From Dioscorea cayenensis subsp. rotundata (lineage: Eukaryota; Streptophyta; Magnoliopsida; Dioscoreales; Dioscoreaceae): DNA of 64,000 nt. A model generated the notes under the pieces. It saw only the letters and a list, made by a program, of their open reading frames with translations. It was not told the DNA's origin and did not search any database. Each line of letters begins with the position of its first letter. Position 1 is the first letter of the stretch. The DNA is taken from positions 17,294,386 to 17,358,385 of the forward strand of contig NC_052481.1 in NCBI RefSeq assembly GCF_009730915.1, given 5' to 3'. A program made the position numbers and the translations under genes. Shown here in pieces: positions 11,445 through 24,598 of this stretch.

Positions 11445-12306
11445 AGATAATATATACATAATTTTATTTTAATTTAAAAGTTGTTGGCAAATAATTATAT
11501 ATAATAATAATAATAATAATAATATTAAAGGCTACGTATCCTAAGTATGTTTATAAACTTTGGCAAATAGTATTAAAGTGAATAATATCACCATATTTCT
11601 AAATAGTAACACGTGAAAAATGAGATGTACATTTAGATTATGGTTGTAATTGTATTGAATGGATCTGAATTATTAAACCTTATTTCCAGTAGATCTACAG
11701 GAACACAAACTAAAAAAAAACATAGAACAATCTACTCGTTATTTTCTTTGTCTCTCTCTACAATGGGGCACTGTTCCTAGCGGACGTTTGCAGACTCATT
11801 TTTCTCTTAATAATATATACTCTTTCTGTATTTTTTTACTTGTCACTTTACCTAATTCACACCGATTAAGAAAAATTGGCTGAAGTTAGTTAGTTACCTG
11901 TATTTTATAAAAAAAATTTATTATTTTTCAAAACTACTCCTATTTTAAACTCTACTAAATGGAGTATATGATTTAATGCCTTAGTTGATAGCGATTTATT
12001 GAAAATTCTACAAGTATATTAAATTAAAGAGTAAATTTGAAAAAAAAATTATTTAAAAATAAAAAAAAAAACAGAGAAAGCTCCAAAACATAACAAAGTA
12101 AAAAATAACAGAGAGAGAGAGTATATATATAAATAAATATATATAAATTTGTGTCATTTGGACTGATCCAACCCGACTCGGTCTGACTCGACCTAACCAG
12201 CTCAGGTATTGCCAGCAATTCGGGAACCCAAAACCTCTGTGCACCAGCGCTCTTGTGGTTACTACTGCGTCGTCGTGGGATCATCGAGCTCTTCCTCTCT
12301 CCGTCC
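11445..12306. promoter_or_regulatory. Upstream region and 5' leader of the BRE-like gene
   Basis: The region is AT-rich with a (TAA)n tract near 11503-11523. The last 150 bases turn more balanced (GACCCGACTCGG, ACTCGACC), as expected of a plant core promoter and leader. A TA-rich stretch at 12121-12147 contains several TATATA words but no single clear TATA box. No other gene is visible. Confidence 0.35.
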
Positions 12307-13530
12307 ATGGCCGCCGACTCCCTCCCTCCTCTGATCGCCGCACAGCTCAACCACCTCATCTCAAACTCCCCTCACTCCATCAAGGTACATCCCCATTCCT
12401 ATCCCTTCCTTTCTCATCCCTGTCCATCTCCTCTAATTCTTCTTGTCCTCTCTCTCTCTCTTTCTCTCCAGGTCGATCAGGTCCGCTCCGGTTGCAAGAA
12501 TGGTCTTTACTCCGATCGCTTCACTCTTCTCATCCCCTTCTGCCTTGATTTCATTAAATGTCAGTATGTTGCTGTCAAAAATTTCTTTTTTCCAAGCATT
12601 TGTTTCAGACTGTCAAACCCTAATCTTTCACCATGATTCATCATAGGGGACTTCATATTCAATGCTTTGTACCCCTCGGTGGCGCCGGACGTTGTGTTCT
12701 CCCCTGATGATGATGATTTTTGTCCTCTTGTTGGTGAGGAGGATGATGTCTCTGTTGCCCTGAAGAATAGTTTAGTTGATTGGAATAGCAAAGACTCTAC
12801 TAGGCTTCTGGAACTTGTTCATAAGCTGAGGTGCTTTCTATTTTTTGTTCTTGTAGAATTGGATTGCTAATGCCATTGCTAATGGCTGGCATTTTCTATT
12901 GGGTGTCAGGGATGCTTATGTGAATTATCAGCGGAAGCGAGTTGGGGAGCTTGATGATGCAAGGTTGAAGTTTGAGATCAGCACGGTTTTCTCGAGGGAG
13001 GTAATCTACTGGCTTAAATTGTGTTTAATTTATTTGACAGTTGGAATGAAGCTTGAAATATATCATTAGATTGTGTAATATATTGAACTTCGAAAGGGTG
13101 ACAGTTTTATTGCACCTTTCTCCACTGGTTACGATGAATTTAGATGTCATTTAGCTGCTGTTTGTCTCTGTACTGGTTGCAGTTAATAAGCCGTTTGTAT
13201 ATATATGTATATATCATGAGTGATTTTCTGTTGAGTTGTAATTTTAGGTTGCTTTTAAATGTAAATTAAAGTCACTGTTTGCAACATTTATTTTTTACCT
13301 TTTTGCTACAAGTTTAAGTTGTGGCACCACAAGTTCTTCTGGCTTAAATCTTGTGTTAAATTCTTATTTGCTTTAAAGGTAGAGCTATTTATCTTGTAGC
13401 AACTAATGGTGTGTCTATATCTCTCAGGGGATTGAAGTGTGTTTGGTCTCTGGACCTGACAAGGTAAGCATTCTCCGAAGGATCTTATTACTCAGTTGAT
13501 CTTAATTCTGCAATTATAAGCTTAGAACTA

Positions 13531-13564
<34 letters not shown>

Positions 13565-16500
13565 TTTTTTATGGTGAACTTCTTAAATGTGGTTTTTGTT
13601 TTCATTCTAGTGTAGCCAGAAGAGGTGAAATTTTCTGTTCCTTTGCTGGATACATCCTTGAACCAGCTGGTCATTGGATGCCCTTGGAAAAATGAGCAGA
13701 AGATTTACTTACAGGTTTTCTTTTGCTTTGTTTAGATAGAATGACTAACTAGTAATACTCTGAAACTTTTCTTGGATATTTCTGAGGCTGAGAAATACTA
13801 TCATACTGTACATTTTACCAAATGCACTGTTGGATGCTTCCAAATCTCAACACATGGCCTAGGAGGTTCTTGCATTTTTATTGCTGTAATGCCTCAGAAG
13901 CATTACCTCAAGCAGCTACTTCTCCTTTTCTGCTTATTCCAAACTCAATTTAGCTCCGTTGTTTTGACTTTTCTCCTCTATGGACAACCTTTCATCCATG
14001 ATTACTATCTTCTCTTTAAAAAAAGTATCTTCAAACCTAAATCACCTCAGCCTTGTAGCCTCTTAACACTTGAAATTTAGGCAAGGCTTTAATAAAGATG
14101 AAAGAGAGTGAAAAATGATGGTGGTTGAGGCTTGTAGAAGGAGAAGTTAGTTAAATTGCTTCGAGACAGGAGATAGGCTAAAAATGTAGCTTTTTTTCTA
14201 AGAAGAGTGAAAGAAGAATTTAGAGGGGGAGGGCAATTATCAGGATGTTGGCAAAGTTCTTCAACATTGAATTCCCAGAACTCTCCAAAAATGTGTTTGG
14301 CTTAAGAGTTGCGGATCAGCAAGAGCTGCAAATAGTGAATCAAAACTAGTGTTTTTCTTTTTTCCCCCTTTTCTCTTTATATATTTATTTCTCTATTTTG
14401 TTGTGGTTGTTTGTATAATATTGCTTGTGTTTGTAGTATTTCTCTACTTATTGAGGGCTATAAGCTCTCCTTCATTTCCTTTTAAGTGTCAGGAAATGAA
14501 GAAGTGAGCAGAAGTCCCACTTCTTTGAAGTGGTTTGAATTGGTGGAAAACTTGCACTTCAGGTGTTCATTTCACATCAACTGAAAAGGCACAGAAGTAA
14601 TCGGGAGTTTCAAGACACCTTTAATGGGGTTGGGATGGTTGGGGGAAATGGGAGGAAGTGAAATCATATATGTTGCCTACTTCTTCCTCAGCTATAAAAA
14701 CATTGAAGCTGTTTTTAACTAAAATGAAGGAAATAACACTTTCCCACTTATAGTGAAATGAAGCTACACTGTTCCCCTTACGGTGAAATAAACAATCCTG
14801 AAGTGATGAGAAGAGAGTGTGAGGAAGTGAAACCTATTAAAACTTTCGTGTACAAAATCTGATTTTTATTGCTTGATTTAAAGGTAAGTGGTCTATTTCG
14901 TGCTTGCTTGGAAGAATCACCTGAGTTATTTCCAAAAAAGTTATTGATGATTATAATATAATATTATAATTATCTTACCAAAAGTTTATAGGACCATTCT
15001 TCCCATTTTCTGGAAAATGCTTTATTTTGAGGAAAAATAATTTGAACCATTAACTGTGAAAGTGGGTTATCAGTTTACCTGTGGGATCTCTTGTGCAACC
15101 ACCTTTGGTCAACATCCTTGTATGTTCTGCGACAGGAAAAAGCCATCAATCTGCATTGTCAAGTAGCCCAGTTATTAATTAAGAGACAATGTAGCAGCAA
15201 TGGATTCTAATCTATTTGGCTTTGTTTTGGTTTTATTTGTTTAATGTTTCAGATCAATGCTGATGTAATAAAAATGTTCTGTCAAACAACATGATCCAGG
15301 AATTGGAAAAATTATTAAATCCACACCTAAATTTGTTTTGATTTTTATTGTTAATAAAGTGTTTGTGATAATTAGGTTCTTATATAATTGTTTGTTATAT
15401 CCTGAGGGTATCTTGTTTTATATGTTAAGGAAAATTTCCAACTTCTCAACTTTCATAACGCCTACTTAAAAAAAAGTGAAAAATAAAATAATGAGGCTTA
15501 CTATCTTCACATTTTGCTAGGTAATAATAGTTTGTGAGTTAGCCATGAACAGTCAGAAGATTTTATGCTGACAGTTCCTCTTCTGTAGGTTATCTTTCCC
15601 ATTATCAGATCATATTCCTCCACTCCTGCTGCTCCACGCTTGAAATTGGTTTCTACTTCAGAGTTAAAAAGCTTATTCTCCATTGAGGATGTTAAACTTC
15701 CTCCATGGTTAGATGGGATGTAAGTTGTGCTATGTTGTTAGTTACCAAAATCACATGTTACTCTTTACTTCTCTTCAATTTTTCATCATTCTTATGCAAG
15801 TCTTTGACTAAAACAACTATAATAGTCAGTTGCTAACTGAATGATCTGTTTCTGTGTCACTACAACCAAAGGTGCATGGCAGAATATCTCCCTGCTCTAG
15901 AAGACAATCTTCAAATGCAGGTTGGTTGCATTTCCTGAATTATTAATATAATTTTTCGTTGTGTTATTCTCAAATTAGTCATAACAAATCAACATGGTAG
16001 TTTCCTTGCTTTATGGTTTGTTTCCCTTGGAAGATGCAGAAGTATATACTTTTACTAATAAAGCATTGCCTGCAAAAACTTGGGTTTTATTTTATTTTGT
16101 TTCAAGTTATTGTTTGAATTTTATTTAAGGTGTTCTTTTGAGTGCCAAAACTACTATGATTATGATGACTAGGTTTGGGCAATTAAGAAAATTTTAGTTA
16201 GCACAGTGTTAAACCTTACCAAGCAAAGGGTCATGAGGCTATAATGTAGATGCATGCTTATCTTCGTCACTAATGGTGTCACTGGATGGATGACTTCACA
16301 ACTAGTCAATTCTGGTCGCTTTTAAAGTCTAAAATGTAACAATATTTTCTGATGTCCTAGTATATCAGTGTTAATTTTGATAGATGGTTAAAAATTATTT
16401 CATTAGTACTCAAATACCTGCCTGTCTGGCAAAGGCTTGCGTGTACTGTTTAAGTATGCAACGGTTTTGACAGGCATGTGTTTTTGTCTCGGGTTTCCTA

Positions 16501-19500
16501 GGATTGTGTGATTTCCATCTCTTAATGGCTAAATACTTTTCCAGAAACATGAAAACGGGGACACAAGTATGTTGACATAAAAACTTTAGGTGAATTAGAC
16601 TGTTTTCTAGCACAAAATGGTTTATGACAAGGTGTTTGTTTCATGAGGTTTTCAAAGTGGTAAATGGAGAAATTCATATTAAGCAATGTCATTTTCCAAA
16701 AAATAGACCTTCCATGAATGACCTACTGGGGAGACACAAGTACATAAAAACAAAAAGTTGAGGTGGATTGCTCTCTTCTCTGAAATGAGATGGTATATAG
16801 GGACAAGATGGTTGTTTATATTAGTAAGAGGCTCTGTTTTTGTGGGGTAAAAGGAACAAATTATAGTTAACTATTGTTGTTTTCCAGAAACAGAACTTTG
16901 ATGAGTGATTTATAGCCACCTTTGGGAACAGAGTCTTTGAATGCAAATGCTTAAAATACCATGGAAACTTACTATAAAAGAAATTTTACATTTACCTTGG
17001 GAAGACTTTTGGATACTATTGCTGTCATTGTTTTATAATAGAATGATTATAGCTTGATGTGTTTTATGGCAACAGTCTAAAATGCATTTAGTCAAAAAGT
17101 AACTTGGAGTTTCATGGAGTAATATCCATTTTCCATTTTAAATACAAATTTTCAATTCAACTATGGTTTTTAATTTTCAAAGGCAAGCTACGAGCTTTTA
17201 AGGGTGCCCTTTTTGTAAATATATTTTGTTTAATCTTATTGTACTTGAGCAAGCATTAAAGATATATGGTGAGATTTTGTACAATGTTATAAACTTGTTG
17301 TTAGTAAATATCATGATTTATACACTCCACCAAGAGTGAAATGTAGTGGGGGCGTAATTTTTGGTTTCAGCTAGAGTCTGGCTTGAACAGTCAAATCCAG
17401 TGCTAGAAACCTTTTGATTTAAGGTTGGAGCCACAAGACATTCTTGAGAGGGATCCAATGCCCTTTTCAGAAACAAGGATTCCCAATAGATGAAAACTAA
17501 CAAATTCTTACACAATAGCTTTTTGAGTTTGGCGTCTTATTGTATTTCATATAAAAAATTGACTACATAAAAATATCAACTAAATTGCTGAAAACATTTT
17601 GCACGTGGTGGACATACCTAAGTTTTTATGCTCATGGATAGTTTTTAATTCTAGATTTGTGAGCTTAGTATTTTATGCCTCTGACAGGAATATCTTAGTT
17701 TTATTAACAATTCTTTTAACAACTATTATCATATTCACATTGAAATTGCATTAATGTACATGGTATGAGCATCTATTTCCAGTCATATTTTTATACTTTT
17801 GCACTTCTTTCCAGTTTGGGGTGTTATTGTTATATTTATGCTTGCAAAGATGGAGTTGTCTGTAGGTTATATGATAACTGTTCATGCTAGAGCAGTAATT
17901 TGAAGCTTCAGTATGGTTCATTTCATTTTAAAGGTTGTGGAAGCTGTTGCATCAATTGGTGCAAGAAGACGCTTTATTGAGGCTTTAGCCCCTCTATTTG
18001 GAAGGCCATTGGAAGCTGATCCGGTGGGTGGTCATGCAATTAGTATTTTCTTTTTGTGGTCTATTGACTTCTGTATATGATACTTTATTGATTTGATCTC
18101 CTTGCAGGTGTTTTGCAGGAAAGCTACTGTGGTGGCTGTATCTGGTACTTTCAATTTCTTGGTATGAGACTGAACTCCTTGCTTCATTTTCTATCATGAG
18201 TTTATTAATATGGAGTCATTCACAACCTTGCAAGACCATTTATATTGACTTTTTGGAGTCATTTGTCATCATGTTGGTTGCATTTGTCATGGGCTTAAAA
18301 AGTTAAATTATGAACAAGGAACTAAATAGTATAAACAAACTATGCTTCATGTGTGATCGAAAAGACTGATATTATCTCCTCATTTCAATGAAAGGAATAT
18401 TGAATATGAATCTAATAGTTGAAAACTTGAGAAGATGTTTCATATTTGTGGCAGCCAACAACATATAGTCTGTACAGTTTTTTTCTTTTACATTTAGACT
18501 TGATTGTGTAATATGGAACGTGGATTATCAAATGATATAAGTATCACTTTACTTTGTTTTTATAGTAAGGTAGTTGAAGTATTTTTGGGTGATATTACAT
18601 TTAGATTACCATTCATAAGCTGTAAATCTATATGTTCAAATATAATGCAGACACGCAAGGATATATCACACATGTATATGCCTCGTTGCATGCATATGCA
18701 CACATTTAGATTACCATTCATAAGCTGTAAATCTATATGTTCAAATATAATGCAGACACGCAAGGATATATCACACATGTATATGTCTCGTTGCATGCAT
18801 ACACACGCATTCTCTCTCTATTTGTATGTGCGCTTGCGCACATTTTTCTGTTTCTCTTTTCTGATACCATATGTACACATTCTCTATCTCTATTTATATT
18901 TTAATGCACACACATGTGCATTCTCCGTCAATGCATGCATGAAAACCTCAAGATGCAAATGCTTTTTAGAACCCTGGGTATATAATGGGTTTCTCTCCCT
19001 TAGGTGTGCTACTAGGGTGTCAAGTCATCATTGGCTTCTTGTGCTAGTTATAAAGAGTTGGGCTGGGGATTTGGTTGGCTCGAAGTGGCGAACGATTAAA
19101 TATAAGAATACAGATTAATATTAGAAATGCAAAAATTTGAATGCTGTGAAATAAAATGTTTAACTGCATTTACATAGTAATGCTATACATCCAGACTAGC
19201 TTTCCCTGATACCCAACCTGAATGACGCAAAAATTTAACAACAACAACAACTAAGAAGCTGTTGATGAGGGAGAGAGCCAGCATGATAGGAATGTAGCTT
19301 GGTCCACATGGGGGTTTTGATGACAAAGTTGGAGGTGAGGGAGGGGAAGCAGCATCAAGGAGGATGGTCAGGGCGGAGGATGGGGGTGACGCTGGCAGAG
19401 GTGCAGTCTAGATCATGGCAAAGCTGGAGGGGATGGAGGGGAATCATTGTTGAGGAGGGTGGCCGGGGAGGAGGAAGGATGCTGCGATGGTAGAGGTGTG

Positions 19501-22500
19501 ATCCGGATCATGGTGAAGATGGAGGTGAGGAAGAAGCAGTGCTGAGGAGGCTGGCAGGGGTGGAGGATGGGGTTGGCGATGGTGGAGGTGTGGTTCGGAT
19601 CATGTTGAAGCTGGAGGTGGGGGAGAACTAGCATTGAGGAGGGTGGTTGGGGCGGAGAGGGGAGCTATGATGACGGAGGTGTGCTCTGGATCCATGGTGA
19701 CAGAAGGCTACATTATATACTTATTTCATTTTCTCCTGAAGTGCAAAGTTAGCCTTGGTTAGGATGTTGACTGAGATCTGCCTATATAACATGAAAATGA
19801 CTTCAACCTTCTTAGCATTCTAATGGAATTTTGGGATTTATCTACATCTAATAGGATTCCGATGTTATTTTTCAATATATTTTCTATTTTGATGTTTCTT
19901 TTCAATATATTTTTTGGAGACCTGTGAAGCATGGGCATGGCATTATGAGTGACGTGTCGATGTCGTACCGGTGTCTGACATGAACACACCATGGACACGG
20001 TCTACCACACAAGTAAAAAATTGATCACATATATTTTGAAGCTTATACAAGTAGTTATTCAAATATCCAGCATCCTTGTATTATGTTGACAAGAGGAAAA
20101 TCCGGCAGAATATTTGTTGACAGGAAGAAAATCGGGCAGAATATTTGTAGATAATAGTTAGTTTCTATATTTAGTTGGAAGATTTTATTGTACATTATCC
20201 TCTAATAGCTTAATAGAGAATCTGTGTATCCTTCCCAATAAAAAGGAGCCTTGTAAACCTATGAAAATATAGAAAACCTTTATTCTCCTATCTTGCCCAC
20301 ATATTATCTAGTAGTTAGTTAAATATAATGGTTACCCAACACAAAACATGATAAGTAACAAATCACATTGCATCATTTTTTTTTTTTTTAAATATTTTGG
20401 GTCAGTTTACTTAATTATTATTTAATTTTTAAAGCCTGTTCACATATATAATAACAAATTGCAATACAGCTTCTAGGAAATTTACTAATATCTGAATAGA
20501 AAATATAACTATTTGCATTTACTCTGAATATTTTGTTATTGTTGCGTCCCACTGTATCCCGTGTCAATGTCGTATCGTGTTGCCATGTCCATGTCCATGC
20601 TTCATAGCTGCAGACAGACTTGATCTAGAAATTTTAATTTGCTTCAAATATGGATCTTCAATTCAGGCTAAAAGTGTTCTTTTGTCAAAAGCATACAGTT
20701 CAGGACCGGGTTAATATTTTCATAGGTCACTTTAAGGATTGTCTTATTTCATTTTGATAGCCAAACTTCAATTTACATCAACATGGTCACCATCTTCAAT
20801 TTTATTTCACCAAGCAGTCACCAGATTGATTTGGGAACCAAATAGCTTATGTGGCGGCCAGAAAATCTGTGTCAGCTTTCCTATCCTTGGACTTCTAGTA
20901 GTTTATTCTTTCTGGTCAATAGCAACTTGCCTCCTTATGAATTGATATTAGATTTTAATAGTGAGAGTTCCAGTTAGTGAGAGTGAGGGAGTTATACCTC
21001 TAGATATGCTACTAATTTTTAGATTCTCCTGTGATATATTTTATTTTCTTGGTTTATGCATGAGGGTTTTTTTCTCCATTGTGTGATGCTTCTCATGAGC
21101 ATATACTCTGTTCTTTTCACTTCTAGAAACAGTATTTAGGACTGTGCTTTTAAGACTTGCATATTTCAGCATGTAACAGTTCCTTTTTCGACTTCACTGA
21201 CAATTGTATTATCTTCAATTGGTTGCCTTGTGGTCATCCCGCACCTTACACTCTTCCATTAATTTTGATATATGAAGGTATTGATTTAATGTTTTCCATC
21301 CCATTATGCTTCAGCACTTTGTGGGTGCATTTGGGTCCAGTACAAAGCCTGGAAAGAAGGGTTTATTTTCCCAGTCTGTCTGAAGTATCTTTTTCAAGAA
21401 CAGAGTAGCTAGTAGCTGCCTATTTTGGCCAACCAATTGTAGCCTGGTTCGTCCTTGGTTAAGCTTTTTCCATGTGGGAGTTAGGAATTATTCTCTGATT
21501 TTCCTTTTCTATTTATATTTATGCCAAATATGGGCTGATATAAAAATAGTAATGTAACAGAATAAAACTTGCATAAGTTAATACCAAGTCCCCGAAATGC
21601 CAACAATACTGTATTTACCATCCTGGTTTCAAGCGTATGTAGGTTATATCACTGACTACTCCAAATGCGGTTTCCCTTGTTAGAGGTTGTTATTTGAAAT
21701 AATGAGCTTTATATTACATTATAGGTTACAGTGAGTTTTCAACTTTTCATGGGCACACTTGCATTGCCTTGTACTTCACATGATACCGACATTGGCGATG
21801 TTGATTTTTGTCTATTTGAATGCTTATTATTTTCTGCGGCTTCTATTTTTTTATTTTGATATTTTTATTATTGTGTTGTCATCATCGTATCCAATTGTAG
21901 CTACTATAATCAAATTATCATATACTTGTGTAGGTTTCTTTTTCCTTTTCTACTCAATTTCCAAAGCAGCAACCTACATTGGCCTTGCAAAGTTGTCAGG
22001 TAATTGACTTTTTCATGCTTATATATGACGTTCAATCTTACATAATTGCAATAGTTGTGCTTCTTAGATCCATCAGGTCTTTCACATTTATATCACCATC
22101 TGTTGTGCTTTTATAACACATGTAGTGTAGCATTTACCAAATTACTTCCGAAATTTTATTCATTGAGCATTTGAAATAACCTTAGTGACTAAGAACATTA
22201 AGTAAAATTTCCTTTTAAATATTCAAAAATTTCCAGCAAACTAATTCTTTATCATGAACAGGTATTTTCTATCTAATAGTATGGTGCTCCAACATGAATA
22301 ACTTTTGCAAGTTTTGGTAGTTCATATTCGGAAACAATATCTTATAGCCAATTCTTTTACTAGAAAGTGATGATTAACACTCCCCTGGCATAGATGGACG
22401 TTTGGCAAGTGGAAGTATGATGAGAGTGAAATATGAATGCTGAAATATTTTTCTTGCATTTAGAATTTGGGGAAAAAGGAGATCATTATATGAAATCAAT

Positions 22501-23680
22501 AATGAGATGGTCAAATTTTGTAATTACATGCTCACTGCACATGTTTGTAATTGCATGAAAATGGCTAGTTATAATTCTTAGAATTATGGTAGCTCACGAA
22601 AAGGGGTTCTGGTCCATCATTAGTTTTATATGATTGTCATAAGAAAAGGATATGATTGGACTTGAAAATATTTTGAGGAGCTCACATGATTTAGGCAATA
22701 AAATGTGTATATATTGGAGAACAAATATGATCATTTAATGCTCGGAGAAGAATAAATTGATATTACGGTGACGTTGCTTAGGTCATTCCGAGTTGATTGA
22801 ATTTCAAAGAAATGCTATTCAGCTCCCACTAGAGCTTTTGAACAAGTTTACTATTGCAAGCATTGATATTCTGCATGAGATGGAAAATGGCAATGCATCC
22901 TCTACTTATTAATTTTCCTGATTAGATTATCGATTAGATTATCGATTGTCTTAGACTCTAAATGAAGTGCATCTCACCTATGAACATCAATAGTCAATGT
23001 GCTTTAGGAAACTTTGATGGTGCTTGGTTAGTCTGCGACCCACCTCATTTACGAAAATCCTTGATGCTTCTTGATTGTTTGGTTAGTCCACATGATTAGA
23101 TTTCTTCAGGGCCATCTTTAATGTGCGTGTTGATTTGGATCATGTCAAGTTTACTGGAAGAATTTTGCCTGCTGAAGACTATTATATAATTGCTTCTGGA
23201 CTTGAATCGATTAAATCTTGTCAATGATCTAACTGAGGAGCTTAAAAGCTATGTAACTCTGCAAGCTATCTGATCACATCATCTCTTTGTCAATTGGTTA
23301 TGCCTTTGTCTCAACTTTGGGTTAAATGTTATCAGTTTAATTACTTGCATAATTAACATATCAATATTATTTTTAGAAGAATCAATGGTATTCCCCATAT
23401 ACATTTTCAATGCTAATAATGATGGACCTTCATTTAACAACATGCAGCATTTCACTTCTCAAGGTGTGCCCTTGATGTCGTCTCCCATAAATGATTACCC
23501 TTGGAGCCCTAGATGGGATACACCTCAAATGGCTGAGCGCATATTGTAAGAACTTATCATCAAATAATTTGATCTTGAACTTGCAATGACAATACTGATC
23601 AGATTTTTTACTGCAGTGAATTCCTAATTGATGAATGTTTGAACTTCAAGAAGCACTGTCAGGATACTCAACAAGTTTAG
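12307..23680 (+). CDS. BRE: BRE/BRCC45-like subunit of BRCC36 deubiquitinase complexes
   Basis: Twelve exons with GT-AG borders give 353 residues (human BRE 383): 12307-12384, 12472-12559, 12647-12830, 12910-13000, 13428-13463, 13616-13714, 15589-15719, 15872-15920, 17934-18023, 18108-18161, 23448-23545 and 23617-23680. All phases join in frame. Recognisable stretches are WDFIFNALYPSVAPD, IGCPWKNE, VIFPIIRSYS, VKLPPWLDGM and NDYPWSPRWDTP near the C-terminus. BRE folds into ubiquitin E2-variant domains without a catalytic cysteine. In animals it scaffolds the K63-specific deubiquitinase BRCC36 in the BRCA1-A (DNA repair) and BRISC complexes, and plants have homologs. The first good ATG in the exon-1 frame is 12307. 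Intron 10 is 5.3 kb and holds several repeats. An AATAAA polyadenylation signal is not obvious downstream. Confidence 0.9.
18597..18806. repeat. 105-bp tandem duplication in BRE intron 10
   Basis: Two adjacent copies, 18597-18701 and 18702-18806, start ACATTTAGATTACCATTC. They differ at one base inside (CCTCG versus TCTCG) and only in the last few bases. The near-identity marks a recent duplication. It creates a long open frame across both copies by chance; nothing suggests coding. Confidence 0.9.
19330..19700. repeat. G-rich minisatellite, four ~93-bp units, in BRE intron 10
   Basis: Units begin TGGAGGTGAGG or a variant at 19330, 19425, 19520 and 19612, with lengths of 95, 95, 92 and about 89 bases. 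Each carries a GAGGA(G)GGTGG core, a GGCGGAGGATGG-like block, and a GAGGTGTG...ATCATG end. The plus strand is G-rich (long GGAGG/GGGG runs), strongly unlike the surrounding AT-rich intron. Units have diverged by several substitutions and small indels, so the array is not very recent. Confidence 0.85.
19922..20608. mobile_element. TIR element remnant (MULE/hAT-type MITE) in BRE intron 10
   Basis: The left end CTGTGAAGCATGGGCATGG and the right end CATGTCCATGCTTCATAG form an imperfect terminal inverted repeat. GTGTCNGACATG and CCCGTGTCAATGTCGTATCG inside also pair loosely (GTCGATGTCGTACCGGTG at the left). This end type is widespread in plant non-autonomous elements. I cannot see a clean target-site duplication. 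A possible short LTR lies inside (20094-20341), so this is a nested pair. Confidence 0.5.
20094..20341. mobile_element. Possible short solo LTR (copia-like) nested in the TIR element
   Basis: The segment starts TGTTGACA and ends CCCAACA, matching TGTTG...CAACA LTR ends. It contains an AATAAAAAGGAGCC stretch, as found around the R region of many short plant copia LTRs. Near the start a ~33-bp motif (TTGTTGACA...GGCAGAATAT) is repeated in tandem. The flanking five bases do not match, so the boundaries and the call are tentative. It is a fossil with no internal region. Confidence 0.35.
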
Positions 23681-24566
23681 ATTCTAAAAAGTAATTCTTT
23701 TCATTCTTATATGTTATTATGTTTGTTGGATCTTTCAAAATTCCTAAATGTAATTGATCAAATATTGAATGTGTAGGTGGTGTGGATTTGGAGCTGGAGA
23801 AACAATCTGATCATGTGTTTCAAGAGGAATTTGTCTGAAAGGTGCAGCATCTTAGTAACAAATTGAGATGGATAATTGTAATAGTACATCCATCCTGCAG
23901 AAGTCTTAATGGGAGTAAAATGATTTGGGGAAACATATGAGTGTGCAAAATTAGAAGCAAAGCTAAATGAGAAAAAGAATCCCCAACTAAATTCCTCCAA
24001 TCTCATCTTCAAAGATCTTAATTCTATTTATTTACATTTTATTTTATTTTATTTTATTTTTTTATTTTTTTATTTTTTTTTGTGCAACATGATAGATCTC
24101 AAATTAGAAAATTCTTTATTAACAGAAAATTCTCTAGAAGGAAATTAAAGATGGACTTCTAAGAACACCATCAAAAGGGGAAAGAAAAGAAGTTAAATAA
24201 TAATTTCAATCATTTATAAAAAAACATTTGATTAAATAATAATTTTACAACCTTATGGGTTGCATTAGTCATTTGTGCTGAAGAAACACTATGGAACAAT
24301 AAAATTACATATGAATAATTTCTTTAAAATATAATCAATTCTATATAAAATTTATTCTTCTTTTTTATTTTAAACCATTCATGCTCTTTCAATCATTGTA
24401 ATGATTTTTTTATCACTCGAAAACTCAATTAAAAAAAAAACAGATATCTTTCAACATGTATTAGATATATATTTATAAAAGTTCGAATTTAAACCATTTG
24501 TTTGTTTAATTAACCCAAATCTCTTTGGATTTTTATTTATCCTAATCAATTTTTATTAATCATAAC

Positions 24567-24598
<32 letters not shown>

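Noticed and set aside
18504-19118. 204-codon open frame in BRE intron 10
   Set aside because: It arises from the 105-bp tandem duplication (105 is divisible by 3), encodes a repeated low-complexity peptide, and lies in an intron with no splice or homology support.
19330-19700. Possible CRISPR-like array
   Set aside because: Units are about 93 bp, diverged along their whole length and without repeat-spacer alternation; this is a minisatellite in a plant intron.
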